Positions 16,365-26,941 are shown, counted from the stretch's first letter. The stretch is DNA of 64,000 nt from an uncultured Eggerthellaceae bacterium (GCA_910580205.1 CAJTVP010000002.1:1-64000), one strand, 5' to 3'. Notes: generated by a model from the sequence alone, not told the origin. Numbers and translations: made by a program.

Positions 16365-16919
16365 ATGCCAAACGAAAACGTACCCTATGAGTTTCAAGGT
16401 GAAGGCAATCAAGCCCAGCCGAAACACAAGAAAAGCTTCGTGGTCTGGATTGTGATCGCCTCGATTGCCGTGATCTTGGCACTCTTGGTAGGTCTGTACT
16501 TCTTCATGGATTCAACGCAATACAAAGATCAAACGGGCGTATTGGGACAGCTTGACGGCAAAACCGCGGAAGAGATCCAAGCGGAGCTTGACCGCTATGT
16601 TGAAGAGGGTTCACTCAACATCTCCATTGCCAGCGTGGTTCGCTTCGCGGATGGGAATGCAGAGGGTGAATTGCGCATTGAGAACTCTCCCGCCAATCAT
16701 TACTCCATGCAGATCGATATCGCCCGGAACGACAATGGGCAGGTCATCTACTCATCCGACCCTATTGAGCCCAATTACCACATTCAATACGGTCGGTTGA
16801 ATGAAGATCTGCCTGCGGGGACCTATCCCTGCACGGCCACGTTCTACGCTCTTGATCCGGAAACCAATGAAGTGGTGGGTCAAGCTGGTGCAGCCGTGAC
16901 CATTGTGGTTGACAACTGA
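16365..16919 (+). CDS. Membrane-anchored surface protein with C-terminal beta-sandwich
   Basis: A 184-residue type II-like protein: a short polar cytoplasmic part (residues 1-25), one TM helix (about 27-50), a spacer with AEEIQAELDRYVEEG, then a ~100-residue extracellular domain starting SLNISIASVVRF. The domain has the pattern IENSPANHY, VIYSSDPIEPNYHI, LPAGTYPCTATFYALD and VTIVVDN at the end. A clear paralogue lies at 31066-31911. Similar domains in Firmicutes and Actinobacteria accompany small secreted proteins like the one at 15497. The function is unknown. ATG 16365 is used; a TTG four codons earlier is less likely. Confidence 0.7.
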   Translation: MPNENVPYEFQGEGNQAQPKHKKSFVVWIVIASIAVILALLVGLYFFMDSTQYKDQTGVLGQLDGKTAEEIQAELDRYVEEGSLNISIASVVRFADGNAEGELRIENSPANHYSMQIDIARNDNGQVIYSSDPIEPNYHIQYGRLNEDLPAGTYPCTATFYALDPETNEVVGQAGAAVTIVVDN

Positions 16920-16935
16920 GACGAAGAGCATTTAG

Positions 16936-16965
16936 GCCGTGCAGGGTGAATCCATCCTGCACGGC
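16936..16965. terminator. Perfect hairpin after the anchored-protein gene
   Basis: GCCGTGCAGG / CCTGCACGGC with a 10-base loop, 17 bases after the stop codon. It has no T tract, so it may protect the 3' end rather than terminate. Confidence 0.45.
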
Positions 16966-17113
16966 ATGAGATAGCAACGTGTGTGGCATTTCGCCCTCTG
17001 CGGCTTGAAGCGGACGTGGGCGATCAATGCATTTGTGGTCTCAAACTGCCTTTGGCAGCCGCAGTGCTTTTCGTTTCTTCTGATGATTTTGCTGGGGAGC
17101 AAGAAGGAATGCG

Positions 17114-20100
17114 GTGTTTGCGATGAAAAAGACCGTTCGCAAGATCTTTTCAGTGTTCATGGCGGTTTGCTTGATCACGTCGCTTATGCCCGGTGCGGCA
17201 TGGGCTTTGTCTGCTGATGAGGAAGCATTCCTCAACGGCGTCAACATGGCAGACGACAGCACCTTCGTGGAAGAGCCGGGCATAGAGAATTTCGGCTATG
17301 AGAAGCCCAACGCCTCTGCTATCACGGATGTCTACGGCATCGCTTATGATGGCAACCTGGCCTTCACGGAAATAGGCCCCAACCGCAATTTCCCAAGCGC
17401 GGCAGATGCCGTGACGGGCACCGCGGCTGGCTCTGCGGACGGCCCGCTGTACGCCATCTTCGCCGGATCTGACACGGAGACGGCCTACACCTACACATGG
17501 ACGCTGGATGATGCCACGCCTGATGGCAATGGCGGCTACACGTACACCCCGCATTCGTTCTCTGGCTCCGCTCCTACGTTCACGGGCCCCAATGGCACCT
17601 CTGGTCAGCTGAATGGCTCCCCGGTCAGCATCAACATGACCAAAGACGTGCGCTTCGACTACAGCATCACTTCCGGTGACGGCCTGGCGGACAACCAGCT
17701 GTATCGCTATACCCTGACCATCTCTGATGGCACGGCCAACCATGACCCCATCAAGGCGGAGATCATGGTCAGCACCATGGGAGATTACGAACAGCTCCAC
17801 CTGTACAAGAATGAAGACGCTGGCTCCAAGAACCCGAACGCCACCAGCGTGCAGGGCATCATCTACAAGAGCGGCTTGGTGGTCCCAGCCCTGCGCGGGG
17901 ACAGCCTTCCTCCCAGCTCTCCGGCCTACGTTGCCATGCAGGATGCAGCGGCTTCCGCGAGCACGCCCCAGAACATCACCACGCCTGAGCAGCTGGCCAT
18001 CACCTACACCAATCCCAAGACGGATACCAGCCCGGCATACATGCCCGGCTTGGTGGTGCGCATCGGCATCCCCACCGGCCCTGACGTGCCGGAGGAGCTT
18101 GCCAACTTGGAGCCTGGCGATGAATGCACGGTTTACCAGTATGACAACGCCACCAACAAAGTGACTGCGGTCACGGGCAAGGTGGTCACGCAGATCGGCC
18201 CTGACGGCAATCCCATCGATGGGATGCTCTCCGTTCAGATCAACATGAGCGGCACTTCTGCCAGCCTGGGCGCTTTCGCGTTGGGGTATCCCAACGCCGC
18301 AGGCTCCTTCACCGTTGAGGCGGTGGCCACCAAAGGCGGCAATGTGAGCCCGGCTGACACCAAGACGTATCCGGTAGGGGCATCTCCCGTGTTCACCATG
18401 AACGCTCAGGCGGGCTATGAGCTGGTTGGGGTTTCCGTTGAGTTCAACGGCCAAGCTCTTTCCGGCACGCCGGTGGGCAACACCTTCACGCTGGATGCGA
18501 ACACCTATAAGATGAAGGATGGCGAACACTACAAGGTGACCGCCCAGTTCCAGGAGGCCAAACCTGCGGCTGAGGCCTATTCGGTCACGGTGAAGCTGAC
18601 CGGTCCTGCGGGCAGCGGCACGTTGCAGTTCGCTTCCGGTGCGGCGGGTGCGAACAATTACACGGTTGATGTGAACAGCCAGCAGCCCCCCGTGGGCTCA
18701 GACGCCATCATGATGCCCTCCAAGTCTGGCGTGTATCTTGATTTCCTGACCTCGGTCAACTTCAAACTCTCCTCTCTCAAGATCAATGGGGACCCCATCA
18801 CGGTCATCGGTTCGGGCTATTTCCTGTCCGTGCTCACGGAAGACGTGCTCATCGAAGCGGTCTATGCTGAGGGCCTTCCGGACACCCTTGAGAGCCGCAC
18901 CATCAACTTCGAAGTGGACGGCGGCAATGGCACGATAGATGACTCTGAGGGCAACAAGGTCACCTCCGGGTCCTTGAAGGTGAACTACGCCAGCACGGGC
19001 ACGGTCGCCATCCGCCCTGATGCGGGTTACATGGTGAACAAGGCTCTGCTTTGGAATCTGGATGAGAGCGGCAACACCGTGGGGGATCCCACGGACATGG
19101 CGGCTTACGTCATCCAGGACAGTGATGAGCTGTCCAATCTGCAGATCCGCAACGTCCTGCAGGACATGAAGCTGGTCGTATCCTTCAAAGCCATCAGCAC
19201 CTCCATCACCATCGGCGTTGACGGTTTGGGCGGCAAGGTAACGCCCTCTGGCACGGTGGGTTTGAACGAAGGCGCTCCCATCACCATCACCATCACGCCT
19301 GATGCCGCTGATGAAGCTGCGGGCAGCTTGGGCTATGATCTGGGCAGCGTGACGGTCAACGGCGTCAACATCAACAGCTATCTGACCGCTCGCAATGGCG
19401 GCAAGTACTACACCATGAAGGTGGTCAACGCCACCGCCATGGATCCCAGCTTTGGCAACAACCCTGACGGCACCACGGACAAGGTGTACATGGTGGAAGG
19501 TGCGAACGCCACCATGACCATCAAGTTCGACCCGGTCGTTCCTCCCGCGCCGGAATACGTCACCATCACCACCCAAGTGAAGGGGGACGGCGGTTCCATC
19601 ACTCCTACTCAGCGCGTGGCGAAGGGCTCTCCTGATCCTGTCGCCATCTGGCTGTTCCCGGATGATGGCAAGAAGGTGAAGTCCGTTACTCTGGATGGCG
19701 CGAACGTGACCAGCCAGTTGACTGATGATGGCGGAAAGCTCACGGTCTTGGACACGAACGGAGATCACACGGTAGAGGTCACCTTCGAAGACGGTGATTC
19801 GCCATTGTCCAAGAAAGAGAAGTTCACCATCCATCCCTCCGCTGGCACGGGCGGCTCCATCTCCCCAGACAAGGATACGCTGGTCTACAAGGGTCAAGAC
19901 CAGGCGTTCAACTTCCTGCCTTCCACCAACTACAAGTTCTCCAAGGTCTTCGTGGACGGCGTTGAAGACACCTCAGTGCCTCCTACCGCCACGTCTTACA
20001 CCCTGACGAACGTGGAAGCGGATCACAATCTGGCGGTCTCGTTCACCAAGAGCGGCACGGCTGGCACGGAGCCTGATCTGTACACGGTGGATGTCCAAGT

Positions 20101-23100
20101 GGGCGAACATGGCTCCGCCAACATATCTGGCACCACGGAGGTGTCCCGTGGTGGCAACCTGTCCATCTGCATCTTCCCTGACGACGGCTATCATGTGGAC
20201 AAGATCTATGCGCACTCCGCCTCCGCCACGAACGCGGGCGGCAATTTGATCGGTTCTTACATCAACGGCGTGTTCACGTTGATGGATGTGAACGACAACA
20301 TGGTGGTGTCCATCGAGTTCGCAGAAGGCGAAGATCCGAATCAGCCTTCCACGGATCCGGATAACCTCATCGTGCTCAGCAATGAGAACATTGACGCTGA
20401 TGCGGCGATAAATCTGAAACCAGAGGTGAGCGGCCTTAAGTTCTACAAGGCTGAAGGCACCAACCACGCCAACATCGATTTCGCTTTCACCGCCAGCTTG
20501 AATTCGGGCTATCAGCTGACGGAGATCAAGGTCAACGGCAAGAAGATCACGCCCACCGAAACGGGAGATGGCGTGTATCACTTCATCATCCCGAAGGAAG
20601 AGATCCGCAGCGACATGCTCCTTGAGGTCCATGCGCAATCGGAGCCGCCTTCAACGCCGGTGGTCAATCTGAAGACCATCACCATCACCACCTCTGGCAA
20701 CGGCTCTGTGCAGCCGCAGGGTGAGGTGAAGGGCGTCATGCGCGTGGAGATGGGCGCCAGCCAGACGCTCTACTTCCTGCCCGATGCTGGCAACCGCGTG
20801 GACCAGGTGTCGATCGATGGCGCTCAGGTGCAGCCTGAGGTCATCACGGGGACCAATGGTGCGTTCTACACCATCCCCAACGTGACTGAGGATATGCGTG
20901 TTGAAGTGCGCTTCGTGGAGGATCCGAACGCGCCCGCGCCGCCGAAAACATGGAACGTGACGGTCAAGCATGACACCTCTGATGCGGACCAACGCCATGG
21001 CTTCGCTTCTGTGAGCACCGCCAAGGTGCCGAATGGCGGCAACATCAGCATCTCATTCAAGCCGGATGCGAAATATGAGACGCATCTCTACCTGGGTCAG
21101 GACGATACCGGCAAAGAGGTCACCGGTGACATCCGGAACAGCACGTACTACCTTGAGAACATCACCGCTGATGTGAACCTGTTCGTGAAGTTCACGCCCA
21201 TTCCTCAAGCGGTGGAGTATTTCAAAGTGAAGGCGCTCTCCGGCGATCACGGCAGGGTCTCTCCTGAAGGGACCATGAGCGTCATCGGGGGCACCGACAT
21301 GACGTTCACGTTCCTGGGAGATGATGGTTACACCGTCAAAGAGGTGTACGTCACCCGCGGAGATGTGGACACCAAGGTCACCTACGATGAGATCAAAGCC
21401 AACAACATGACCTACAAGGTGGAGAACATCCATGAGAACGTGATCGTCTGGGCCGAGTTCGAACCGGGCAGCCCCAGCGGCAGCCAGATCACCACCTATG
21501 ATGTGGAAGCCAAGGTCACGGGCGTGGGCGGTACCGTCAGCCCGACATCCGTCACGGCTGCATCCGGGTCCGATGTCACGCTCTCCTTCGCAGCTTTGCG
21601 CGGCTACCAGCTCCAAAGCGTGAAAGATGGCGCCAATGATGTGACCCAGGCCGTGAAGAATGCCAACGGCGTATACGTCATCAAGGGCATCAGCGCTGAC
21701 CACACGGTCACGGCCTCTTTCGAGCCCAATCCCAGCGGTAATCCAGAGGCTCACAAGTATGACGTGTTCCTGTATGCGGGCGTTCCTGATGCCAGCGGCA
21801 ACCTTGATTCATCCGTGCCCGCCCATGGCGCCATCAGCCCGTCGGGCGTCATAAGCGTGCCTGCTGGCGGCAGCGTGGCGCTTTCGTTCATGCCGGACAA
21901 GGGCTACAAGGTCTCCAAGATCCACACGGTGATCGGCGGCTCTGTCACCTCCAAGGACATTTCCGGATTCACCTACACGTTGTTCGGCGTGAATGCGGAG
22001 CAGAAGGTTTTCGTGGAGTTCGCCGAGTTGGGCCCGAATGAATCCCAGCCCACCACCAACTACTATCACATCCAGGCCACTTCCAGCGTGGGCGGCTCCA
22101 TCAGCCCGTCTGGGGACATCACCGTGGCCGAGGGCGGCATGTCCATGTACTCGTTCACTCCGAATGATGGCTACAAGCTGAGCTATCTGGTGGTCGATGG
22201 CGACAATGTGGCCGCCAGTGCCATCGCGCGGGGCCAGTACACGTTCACCGGCGTGATCGCGGATCACACCATCCATGCCGTGTTCTGCTCCGTTGAGGAT
22301 GACCCGGCGGACTTCGTGACCGTGAACGCGGGCATGCCGGCGGGCGGCTCCATCAGTCCCGCTGGCGCCAAGCTGGTGCTCAAGGGCACCAGCCCGCAGT
22401 ACAACATTGCGCCGTTCTACGGCTACACGTTGGCGGACATCCGCGTTGACGACCAGTCCATCTTCGATGATGGCCCGGACGGCACCAAGAACGTGACGAA
22501 TGTGAACACGGCGCAGTGGCGCTGGGATGGGGCAGTGCTCACGCTCAAGAACGTGCAGCAGGATTGCGGCATCACCGCCATCTTCCAGCAGACGCCCGTG
22601 GATCCCGATCAGCCTGAGGTGAAGTACTCGCAGGTTACCGTCAATGGCGGCGGTTCCGGTTCGGGCGGCTCCATCTCCTTCAATCCGGGCACCACGGTGA
22701 TCCAGGCGCTGAAGGATACCGAACAGCTGCAAGTCTCCATCATCCCGGACGAGGGCTGGGCCATCCGCTCCATCACCGTTGATGGCGCAGACGGCACGAA
22801 GAAGCAGTACATGGAATCAGAGCTCAAGGATGTATGGCGCCAGGGTTTCATCACGCTCTCAGCGGCGCAGGTGAATTACAGCGTGACCATCACGGTCACC
22901 TTCGGCCTCCAGACTGAGGATGAGAAGAAGGAGATCGAAAACGGCACGTTCACGCCTGCGGGCTGGCGCACCATCACCGCGCAAGCCTTCGGGCGCGGCT
23001 CCATCACGCCCCATGGCGCCATCAAGGTGGCGAATGGCGCAGGCGCTGACTTCTCCATGATCCCCATGGCGGGCTACGAACTGTCCGGATTGCATGTGGA

Positions 23101-26080
23101 CGGCGGGGATGCCATGGGCGTGCTGAAAGCCAACGGCAGCCGCACGTATCACTTCAACCCAGGCACGGGCGACCACACCATCGACGCTACGTTCAGCCAG
23201 GTGGCCACGGAAGACAAAGACGTCACGTATCTGGTGAAGACGGAGATCGATGCCGCAGCTGGTGCCAAGGGCTTCGCGTCAGTGGATGAGATGAAGGTGA
23301 TCGCTGGCGGCAATGCCACGCTGTACTTCTGGCCCGAAGCGCGCGATCTTGACAACGGCATTGACGGCTCCAAGCTCACGGGGCTCACGATCATCAACGC
23401 CGAGGGAGAGACTTCCTTCAATTACAACATCCCGGAATACGTGTTGACCAACGTGACCTCTGACACCACGGTGCGCGCTCACTTCGAAGTGCTGGGGCCG
23501 GATGAGACCACGTGGACCGTTGACCCGGTAGAGATGATCGCCAGCGTATCCATGGATGGCGGCGGTAGCGTGAGCCCGGCGAAGGCCATGGTCCCCGCTG
23601 GTTGCCAGCAGGTCTTCAATCTGTTCCCTGATTCCGGCAACGAGGTGTCTTATCTGCGCGTGAACGAAGAAGTGGTGTACGTGGATGGCAACATCCGCAC
23701 CTACTCCATGATGGCTCAGAAGCGCGATGATGGACTACCCAACTCTTTGGAAGTCACCTATAAGAACGTGGGCGCTGAAGTGTCCGATGTCACCGTCACC
23801 GCGAAGGTGAACGTGACGGTGGAGAATGGCTCTGTGACGAAGGGCAACGCTGAGGTGTGGCCCGCGTCCCGCACGGTGCCCGCCAACACGCCGGTCACGT
23901 TCTTCGTGAAGCCGGATCCGGAATACACCATCTCAAGCATCTCCGTTGATGGCAGGGATCTGACGTTCGGTAAAGAGTATTTCGGCGTTGACGGTGAATC
24001 TGACCATACCAACAACGGTTGGAAGCCTTCGTGGGATGCGGCTTGGCAGAGGGTTTCCGCGACTGCTGAGACGGATGCCCAGCAAGGTGGCCGTTTCGCT
24101 GGAGATGCGGCCGCCAGCACGCAGCCGGCCCTGTATACGGGCGGCGCGAATCTGCATGCGGTCAATAACGGGGACACCTATTACAGCATGTACAAGGTCA
24201 CCATCGTGGCGGCCAATCATGATGTGGAAGCCCGGGTCAAGATGCGCAAGATCAGCGAGCTGTCCACTGATGGCATCTACAATTACGTGACGTCCAGCTC
24301 TCATAAGATCACGATCACCTCCGAAGGTGGCGGCACCGTGAATCCCGTGGGCAGCGGCTACGTTCCCGAAGGGGAAGCGGAGAACATCCGCCTGCGCACC
24401 TTCGAAGGCTACTACCTTGAGTCCGTGATCTGCACTACTCGCGATGCATCCGGCAACGCCGTGAAGCGCGACTTGACCGGAGATGTGGTGGGCAACAACT
24501 TGCAAGTGATCATGGGCGACTCTGACATGGAAGTCCATGCGAAGTTCACGGAAGTGGGAACGCCGTCCTACGTGCAGGTGGGCCTGGGCAGCGCCACCTA
24601 CGATGGTGGTCCAGTGAATGTGGTGTCCTCTCCGGCCCTGCCTGGTGAGTTCCCTCGTGACGTGAATGGCACCAGTGGTGGCACGCAGTTCTTCTTCACG
24701 CCATTGGATCCGGTCACCGGCCAGCCTGCCGTGGGCACTCACGGTCGCCCGCTGGTGCTTGAGTCGGTCATGTACAACGGCAAGCCCGTGCCCTTCGTGC
24801 CGGACTCCAACTATGTGCGCGTGGATCTGATCGCCAGCGGTGAATTCGAGCTGACGTTCCGTGAGATCGATGAAGGCCATGAGGTCATCACGCCCACTAC
24901 GCATACGGTGACCGCTGAAGTGGTTTCTGGCCAAGGAAGCGTGACCTCTGGTCCGTTCCCGGTGACCACGGGCGGCAGCGTGACCATCGGCATGACGCCG
25001 GATGAGGGTTGGCTGCTGGATACCACGAAGGTGCTGGATTGCTACACGGATGACGATGGCGCCTATCAAGAGGTGGCGGTGGCCCCTGAGAAGCTGGCGG
25101 ATGGCACGTACACGCTCACGGGTGTGGATCGCGATCACAAGATCAAAGTGTCGTTCTTCAGGTACATCGAATTGGATATCGGCTGGACCAATGGCGACAA
25201 TGGGTACATCACGCCGAACACCATGGCAGGGCAGCCGCTCAAGCGGCCGGCCGGACAAGCGCAGTCGTTCATCGTGGCGCCCTATGAGAGCTACGATGTG
25301 GCCAGCTTCACCTTCGGCTCAACGGATGCCACGGGCAGCCTGCGCCAGAGCCAGGCCACCATCGACGCGTTGCTGGCCATTCCGGGCAATGAGGGCTTCG
25401 ATGTGAAGAACAAGACCGATGGCATGGGCGTGCAAGGTCCCATGCATGCCACCTCAGATGAACCGTTCGTGCTGACGCCGGTGTCTCAGGCGGCGAACCC
25501 GGCCAATGGCGTTTCCTATGCGGCGGCACCGCGCACGGCTCCAGGCGAAGCACCGGCGCTGCGCAACTTCAACTACGCCTATGGTTACACGTCTGGTCCC
25601 ATCAATCAGGATACGGACGTGCGCGCCACGTGGACCGAAGAGCAGAACGTGGTGAAGAGGGATGAGCGCACCATCACCGTTGAGATCCTTGGTGGCATGG
25701 GCGGTACGGTCGAACCCATGGAAGCCTATGGGTATGATGGCGATCAGGTCACGTTCAACTTCTTCCCAGACGACGGGTGGCAGGTGAAGGTGCTGAGCAT
25801 CAACGGCAGCAACACGTTTGAGTACAATGGCACGTCCTATACCCATACGATCGACGGCGACGCGACCATCGGAGTTGGATTCGATTCGATCTCATCTCCG
25901 GGTAAGAACTCCATCGTGGATCGCATCCTGCGCACCTTGCGAGCTTTGGCCCAGACCGGTGACCTGACGGCGCCGCTCATGGGTGGCTTGCTGGGAGTTG
26001 CGGTGCTGGCGGGCGTGGCGGCCTACCTTACCGCACGGCGCGGGCGTCGTAAGCAGAAGCAGGCTCACGCCAGGCGTTGA
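17114..26080 (+). CDS. Giant LAQTG-anchored repeat adhesin
   Basis: A 2988-residue cell-wall protein. A signal peptide (to about residue 32, ending AAWA) is followed by a ~360-residue N-terminal region unlike the rest. Then come roughly 25 diverged repeats of 70-110 residues. A repeat reads T(I/V)TV..GGSISP.G...V..G....F.F.PD.GY.V..V.VDG, then Y...NV..DHTV.V.F, the 'bacterial repeat'/InlB-B-repeat-like beta fold. The end has LAQTG at 2945-2949, a TM helix and RRGRRKQKQAHARR, a class-E-type LAxTG sortase signal of high-GC Actinobacteria. It is probably a long adhesin or stalk. GTG 17114 lies five bases after AAGGA; ATG 17123 is the alternative. It follows the two surface genes at 15497 and 16365. 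Confidence 0.88.
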   Translation: MFAMKKTVRKIFSVFMAVCLITSLMPGAAWALSADEEAFLNGVNMADDSTFVEEPGIENFGYEKPNASAITDVYGIAYDGNLAFTEIGPNRNFPSAADAVTGTAAGSADGPLYAIFAGSDTETAYTYTWTLDDATPDGNGGYTYTPHSFSGSAPTFTGPNGTSGQLNGSPVSINMTKDVRFDYSITSGDGLADNQLYRYTLTISDGTANHDPIKAEIMVSTMGDYEQLHLYKNEDAGSKNPNATSVQGIIYKSGLVVPALRGDSLPPSSPAYVAMQDAAASASTPQNITTPEQLAITYTNPKTDTSPAYMPGLVVRIGIPTGPDVPEELANLEPGDECTVYQYDNATNKVTAVTGKVVTQIGPDGNPIDGMLSVQINMSGTSASLGAFALGYPNAAGSFTVEAVATKGGNVSPADTKTYPVGASPVFTMNAQAGYELVGVSVEFNGQALSGTPVGNTFTLDANTYKMKDGEHYKVTAQFQEAKPAAEAYSVTVKLTGPAGSGTLQFASGAAGANNYTVDVNSQQPPVGSDAIMMPSKSGVYLDFLTSVNFKLSSLKINGDPITVIGSGYFLSVLTEDVLIEAVYAEGLPDTLESRTINFEVDGGNGTIDDSEGNKVTSGSLKVNYASTGTVAIRPDAGYMVNKALLWNLDESGNTVGDPTDMAAYVIQDSDELSNLQIRNVLQDMKLVVSFKAISTSITIGVDGLGGKVTPSGTVGLNEGAPITITITPDAADEAAGSLGYDLGSVTVNGVNINSYLTARNGGKYYTMKVVNATAMDPSFGNNPDGTTDKVYMVEGANATMTIKFDPVVPPAPEYVTITTQVKGDGGSITPTQRVAKGSPDPVAIWLFPDDGKKVKSVTLDGANVTSQLTDDGGKLTVLDTNGDHTVEVTFEDGDSPLSKKEKFTIHPSAGTGGSISPDKDTLVYKGQDQAFNFLPSTNYKFSKVFVDGVEDTSVPPTATSYTLTNVEADHNLAVSFTKSGTAGTEPDLYTVDVQVGEHGSANISGTTEVSRGGNLSICIFPDDGYHVDKIYAHSASATNAGGNLIGSYINGVFTLMDVNDNMVVSIEFAEGEDPNQPSTDPDNLIVLSNENIDADAAINLKPEVSGLKFYKAEGTNHANIDFAFTASLNSGYQLTEIKVNGKKITPTETGDGVYHFIIPKEEIRSDMLLEVHAQSEPPSTPVVNLKTITITTSGNGSVQPQGEVKGVMRVEMGASQTLYFLPDAGNRVDQVSIDGAQVQPEVITGTNGAFYTIPNVTEDMRVEVRFVEDPNAPAPPKTWNVTVKHDTSDADQRHGFASVSTAKVPNGGNISISFKPDAKYETHLYLGQDDTGKEVTGDIRNSTYYLENITADVNLFVKFTPIPQAVEYFKVKALSGDHGRVSPEGTMSVIGGTDMTFTFLGDDGYTVKEVYVTRGDVDTKVTYDEIKANNMTYKVENIHENVIVWAEFEPGSPSGSQITTYDVEAKVTGVGGTVSPTSVTAASGSDVTLSFAALRGYQLQSVKDGANDVTQAVKNANGVYVIKGISADHTVTASFEPNPSGNPEAHKYDVFLYAGVPDASGNLDSSVPAHGAISPSGVISVPAGGSVALSFMPDKGYKVSKIHTVIGGSVTSKDISGFTYTLFGVNAEQKVFVEFAELGPNESQPTTNYYHIQATSSVGGSISPSGDITVAEGGMSMYSFTPNDGYKLSYLVVDGDNVAASAIARGQYTFTGVIADHTIHAVFCSVEDDPADFVTVNAGMPAGGSISPAGAKLVLKGTSPQYNIAPFYGYTLADIRVDDQSIFDDGPDGTKNVTNVNTAQWRWDGAVLTLKNVQQDCGITAIFQQTPVDPDQPEVKYSQVTVNGGGSGSGGSISFNPGTTVIQALKDTEQLQVSIIPDEGWAIRSITVDGADGTKKQYMESELKDVWRQGFITLSAAQVNYSVTITVTFGLQTEDEKKEIENGTFTPAGWRTITAQAFGRGSITPHGAIKVANGAGADFSMIPMAGYELSGLHVDGGDAMGVLKANGSRTYHFNPGTGDHTIDATFSQVATEDKDVTYLVKTEIDAAAGAKGFASVDEMKVIAGGNATLYFWPEARDLDNGIDGSKLTGLTIINAEGETSFNYNIPEYVLTNVTSDTTVRAHFEVLGPDETTWTVDPVEMIASVSMDGGGSVSPAKAMVPAGCQQVFNLFPDSGNEVSYLRVNEEVVYVDGNIRTYSMMAQKRDDGLPNSLEVTYKNVGAEVSDVTVTAKVNVTVENGSVTKGNAEVWPASRTVPANTPVTFFVKPDPEYTISSISVDGRDLTFGKEYFGVDGESDHTNNGWKPSWDAAWQRVSATAETDAQQGGRFAGDAAASTQPALYTGGANLHAVNNGDTYYSMYKVTIVAANHDVEARVKMRKISELSTDGIYNYVTSSSHKITITSEGGGTVNPVGSGYVPEGEAENIRLRTFEGYYLESVICTTRDASGNAVKRDLTGDVVGNNLQVIMGDSDMEVHAKFTEVGTPSYVQVGLGSATYDGGPVNVVSSPALPGEFPRDVNGTSGGTQFFFTPLDPVTGQPAVGTHGRPLVLESVMYNGKPVPFVPDSNYVRVDLIASGEFELTFREIDEGHEVITPTTHTVTAEVVSGQGSVTSGPFPVTTGGSVTIGMTPDEGWLLDTTKVLDCYTDDDGAYQEVAVAPEKLADGTYTLTGVDRDHKIKVSFFRYIELDIGWTNGDNGYITPNTMAGQPLKRPAGQAQSFIVAPYESYDVASFTFGSTDATGSLRQSQATIDALLAIPGNEGFDVKNKTDGMGVQGPMHATSDEPFVLTPVSQAANPANGVSYAAAPRTAPGEAPALRNFNYAYGYTSGPINQDTDVRATWTEEQNVVKRDERTITVEILGGMGGTVEPMEAYGYDGDQVTFNFFPDDGWQVKVLSINGSNTFEYNGTSYTHTIDGDATIGVGFDSISSPGKNSIVDRILRTLRALAQTGDLTAPLMGGLLGVAVLAGVAAYLTARRGRRKQKQAHARR

Positions 26081-26103
26081 CCTCGCTTGACATGATGATG
26101 GGA

Positions 26104-26133
26104 AAGAGCGGCTCTCCACGGGCCGCTCTTTTT
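26104..26133 (+). terminator. Intrinsic terminator of the adhesin gene
   Basis: A GAGCGGC...GCCGCTC hairpin followed by TTTTTG. Confidence 0.8.
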
Positions 26134-26226
26134 GTATGTTTCATGCTGCGAAACCTTCTCCAATCCTGATCCTCATCCAGGCGCCTGATGTGCAGGATGC
26201 TCTTCCTGTTCGTCAGGTTGATCGTT

Positions 26227-26247
26227 GGCGCCCAATGGGCGCGCTAC
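26227..26247 (-). repeat. REP-like hairpin with GTAG head
   Basis: Read on the minus strand: GTAGC, then GCGCCC-ATT-GGGCGC. It has the same layout as the elements at 33631, 33690 and 45863, with compensating stem changes. Confidence 0.65.
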
Positions 26248-26415
26248 GGAACTCCCCTTGATTCTGAACAACCTAAGATCGGGTGGCGGGCTGGTTGCGT
26301 AACAAAATGTAACGTCCCGGTTTCGCATCATTGAAATTTGCGAGCGCACCGAAAAGGACGATGCGGCATGGATATAATGACACCACTTTTCAACCCCTTC
26401 GGATAGGAGGCACAG

Positions 26416-26883
26416 ATGAACAAATTCATGTCATTCATCCTCGGTGGCACGATCGGCGCTATCGGTGCGCTTTTGCTCGCTCCCCGTTCTGGTCAGGAGA
26501 CGCGCAACCTCGTGGCTGACCAAGCCAACGTTGCCATGAACAACGCCCAGGAGTTCGGTGAGCAGGCTATGAACACCATCCAGGACGGCATCAAGCAGGC
26601 ATCTGAGCGCGGTCAGGAAGTGATCGGCAACGTCAAGGAAGCGGCCGACAAGGGTGCTGCTGAAGTCTCTGACAAGAACGACGAGCTTCGCGCCAAGATC
26701 GAAGCGGCTCGAGAGCGCATCGCTGAGCAAGTGAAAGAGAACGCCAAGGATGCGGCTGACGTTGCAGAGAAGGCGACGGACAAAGCGGCTGATGCGGCGG
26801 AGAAGGCAACCGACAAGGCTGCGAACGCTGCTGAGAAGGCCGTGGACAAGGCGGCTGACAAGGCAGATAAGGCGACCAAGTAG
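26416..26883 (+). CDS. YtxH domain protein with amphipathic AEKA-type repeats
   Basis: A 155-residue protein. The N-terminus MNKFMSFILGGTIGAIGALLLAP-RSGQETR is a YtxH-type membrane hairpin. The rest is a long amphipathic helix with repeated EKATDKAADAA units, like late-embryogenesis-abundant or apolipoprotein-like helices. YtxH proteins are linked to stress responses, but the activity is unknown. AGGAGG precedes the ATG. The next gene (PRC-barrel) ends in a similar Ala/Lys-rich helix, and the two may act together at the membrane. Confidence 0.8.
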   Translation: MNKFMSFILGGTIGAIGALLLAPRSGQETRNLVADQANVAMNNAQEFGEQAMNTIQDGIKQASERGQEVIGNVKEAADKGAAEVSDKNDELRAKIEAARERIAEQVKENAKDAADVAEKATDKAADAAEKATDKAANAAEKAVDKAADKADKATK

Positions 26884-26903
26884 CTTGTCTGGCACAGCAT
26901 GGT

Positions 26904-26933
26904 GAAAGCGCGTTGCTCCGGCGGCGCGCTTTC
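26904..26933. terminator. Hairpin between YtxH and PRC-barrel genes
   Basis: A perfect GAAAGCGCG / CGCGCTTTC stem. No T tract follows on either strand. Confidence 0.45.
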
Positions 26934-26941
26934 GCATATCC

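Larger units (their letters stand above)
26081..26415. other. Intergenic region with terminator and REP element
   Basis: After the adhesin terminator (26104-26133) a ~100-bp block (about 26145-26250) is homologous to 33471-33651 and ends in a GTAG-type REP hairpin on the minus strand. TATAAT at 26373-26378 is a likely -10 for the YtxH gene. Confidence 0.55.

Noticed and set aside
17900..26000. CRISPR array from short repeated DNA words in the adhesin gene
   Set aside because: The repeats are degenerate, in frame, of protein-domain length, and not separated by unique spacers of constant size. No cas genes occur in the window.
17150..26119. Long minus-strand open frames opposite the adhesin gene
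   Set aside because: They are read from the complement of a high-GC repeat gene, have His/Arg/Val-rich low-complexity products and no ribosome sites. The plus-strand frame has a signal peptide, repeats and a sortase signal.
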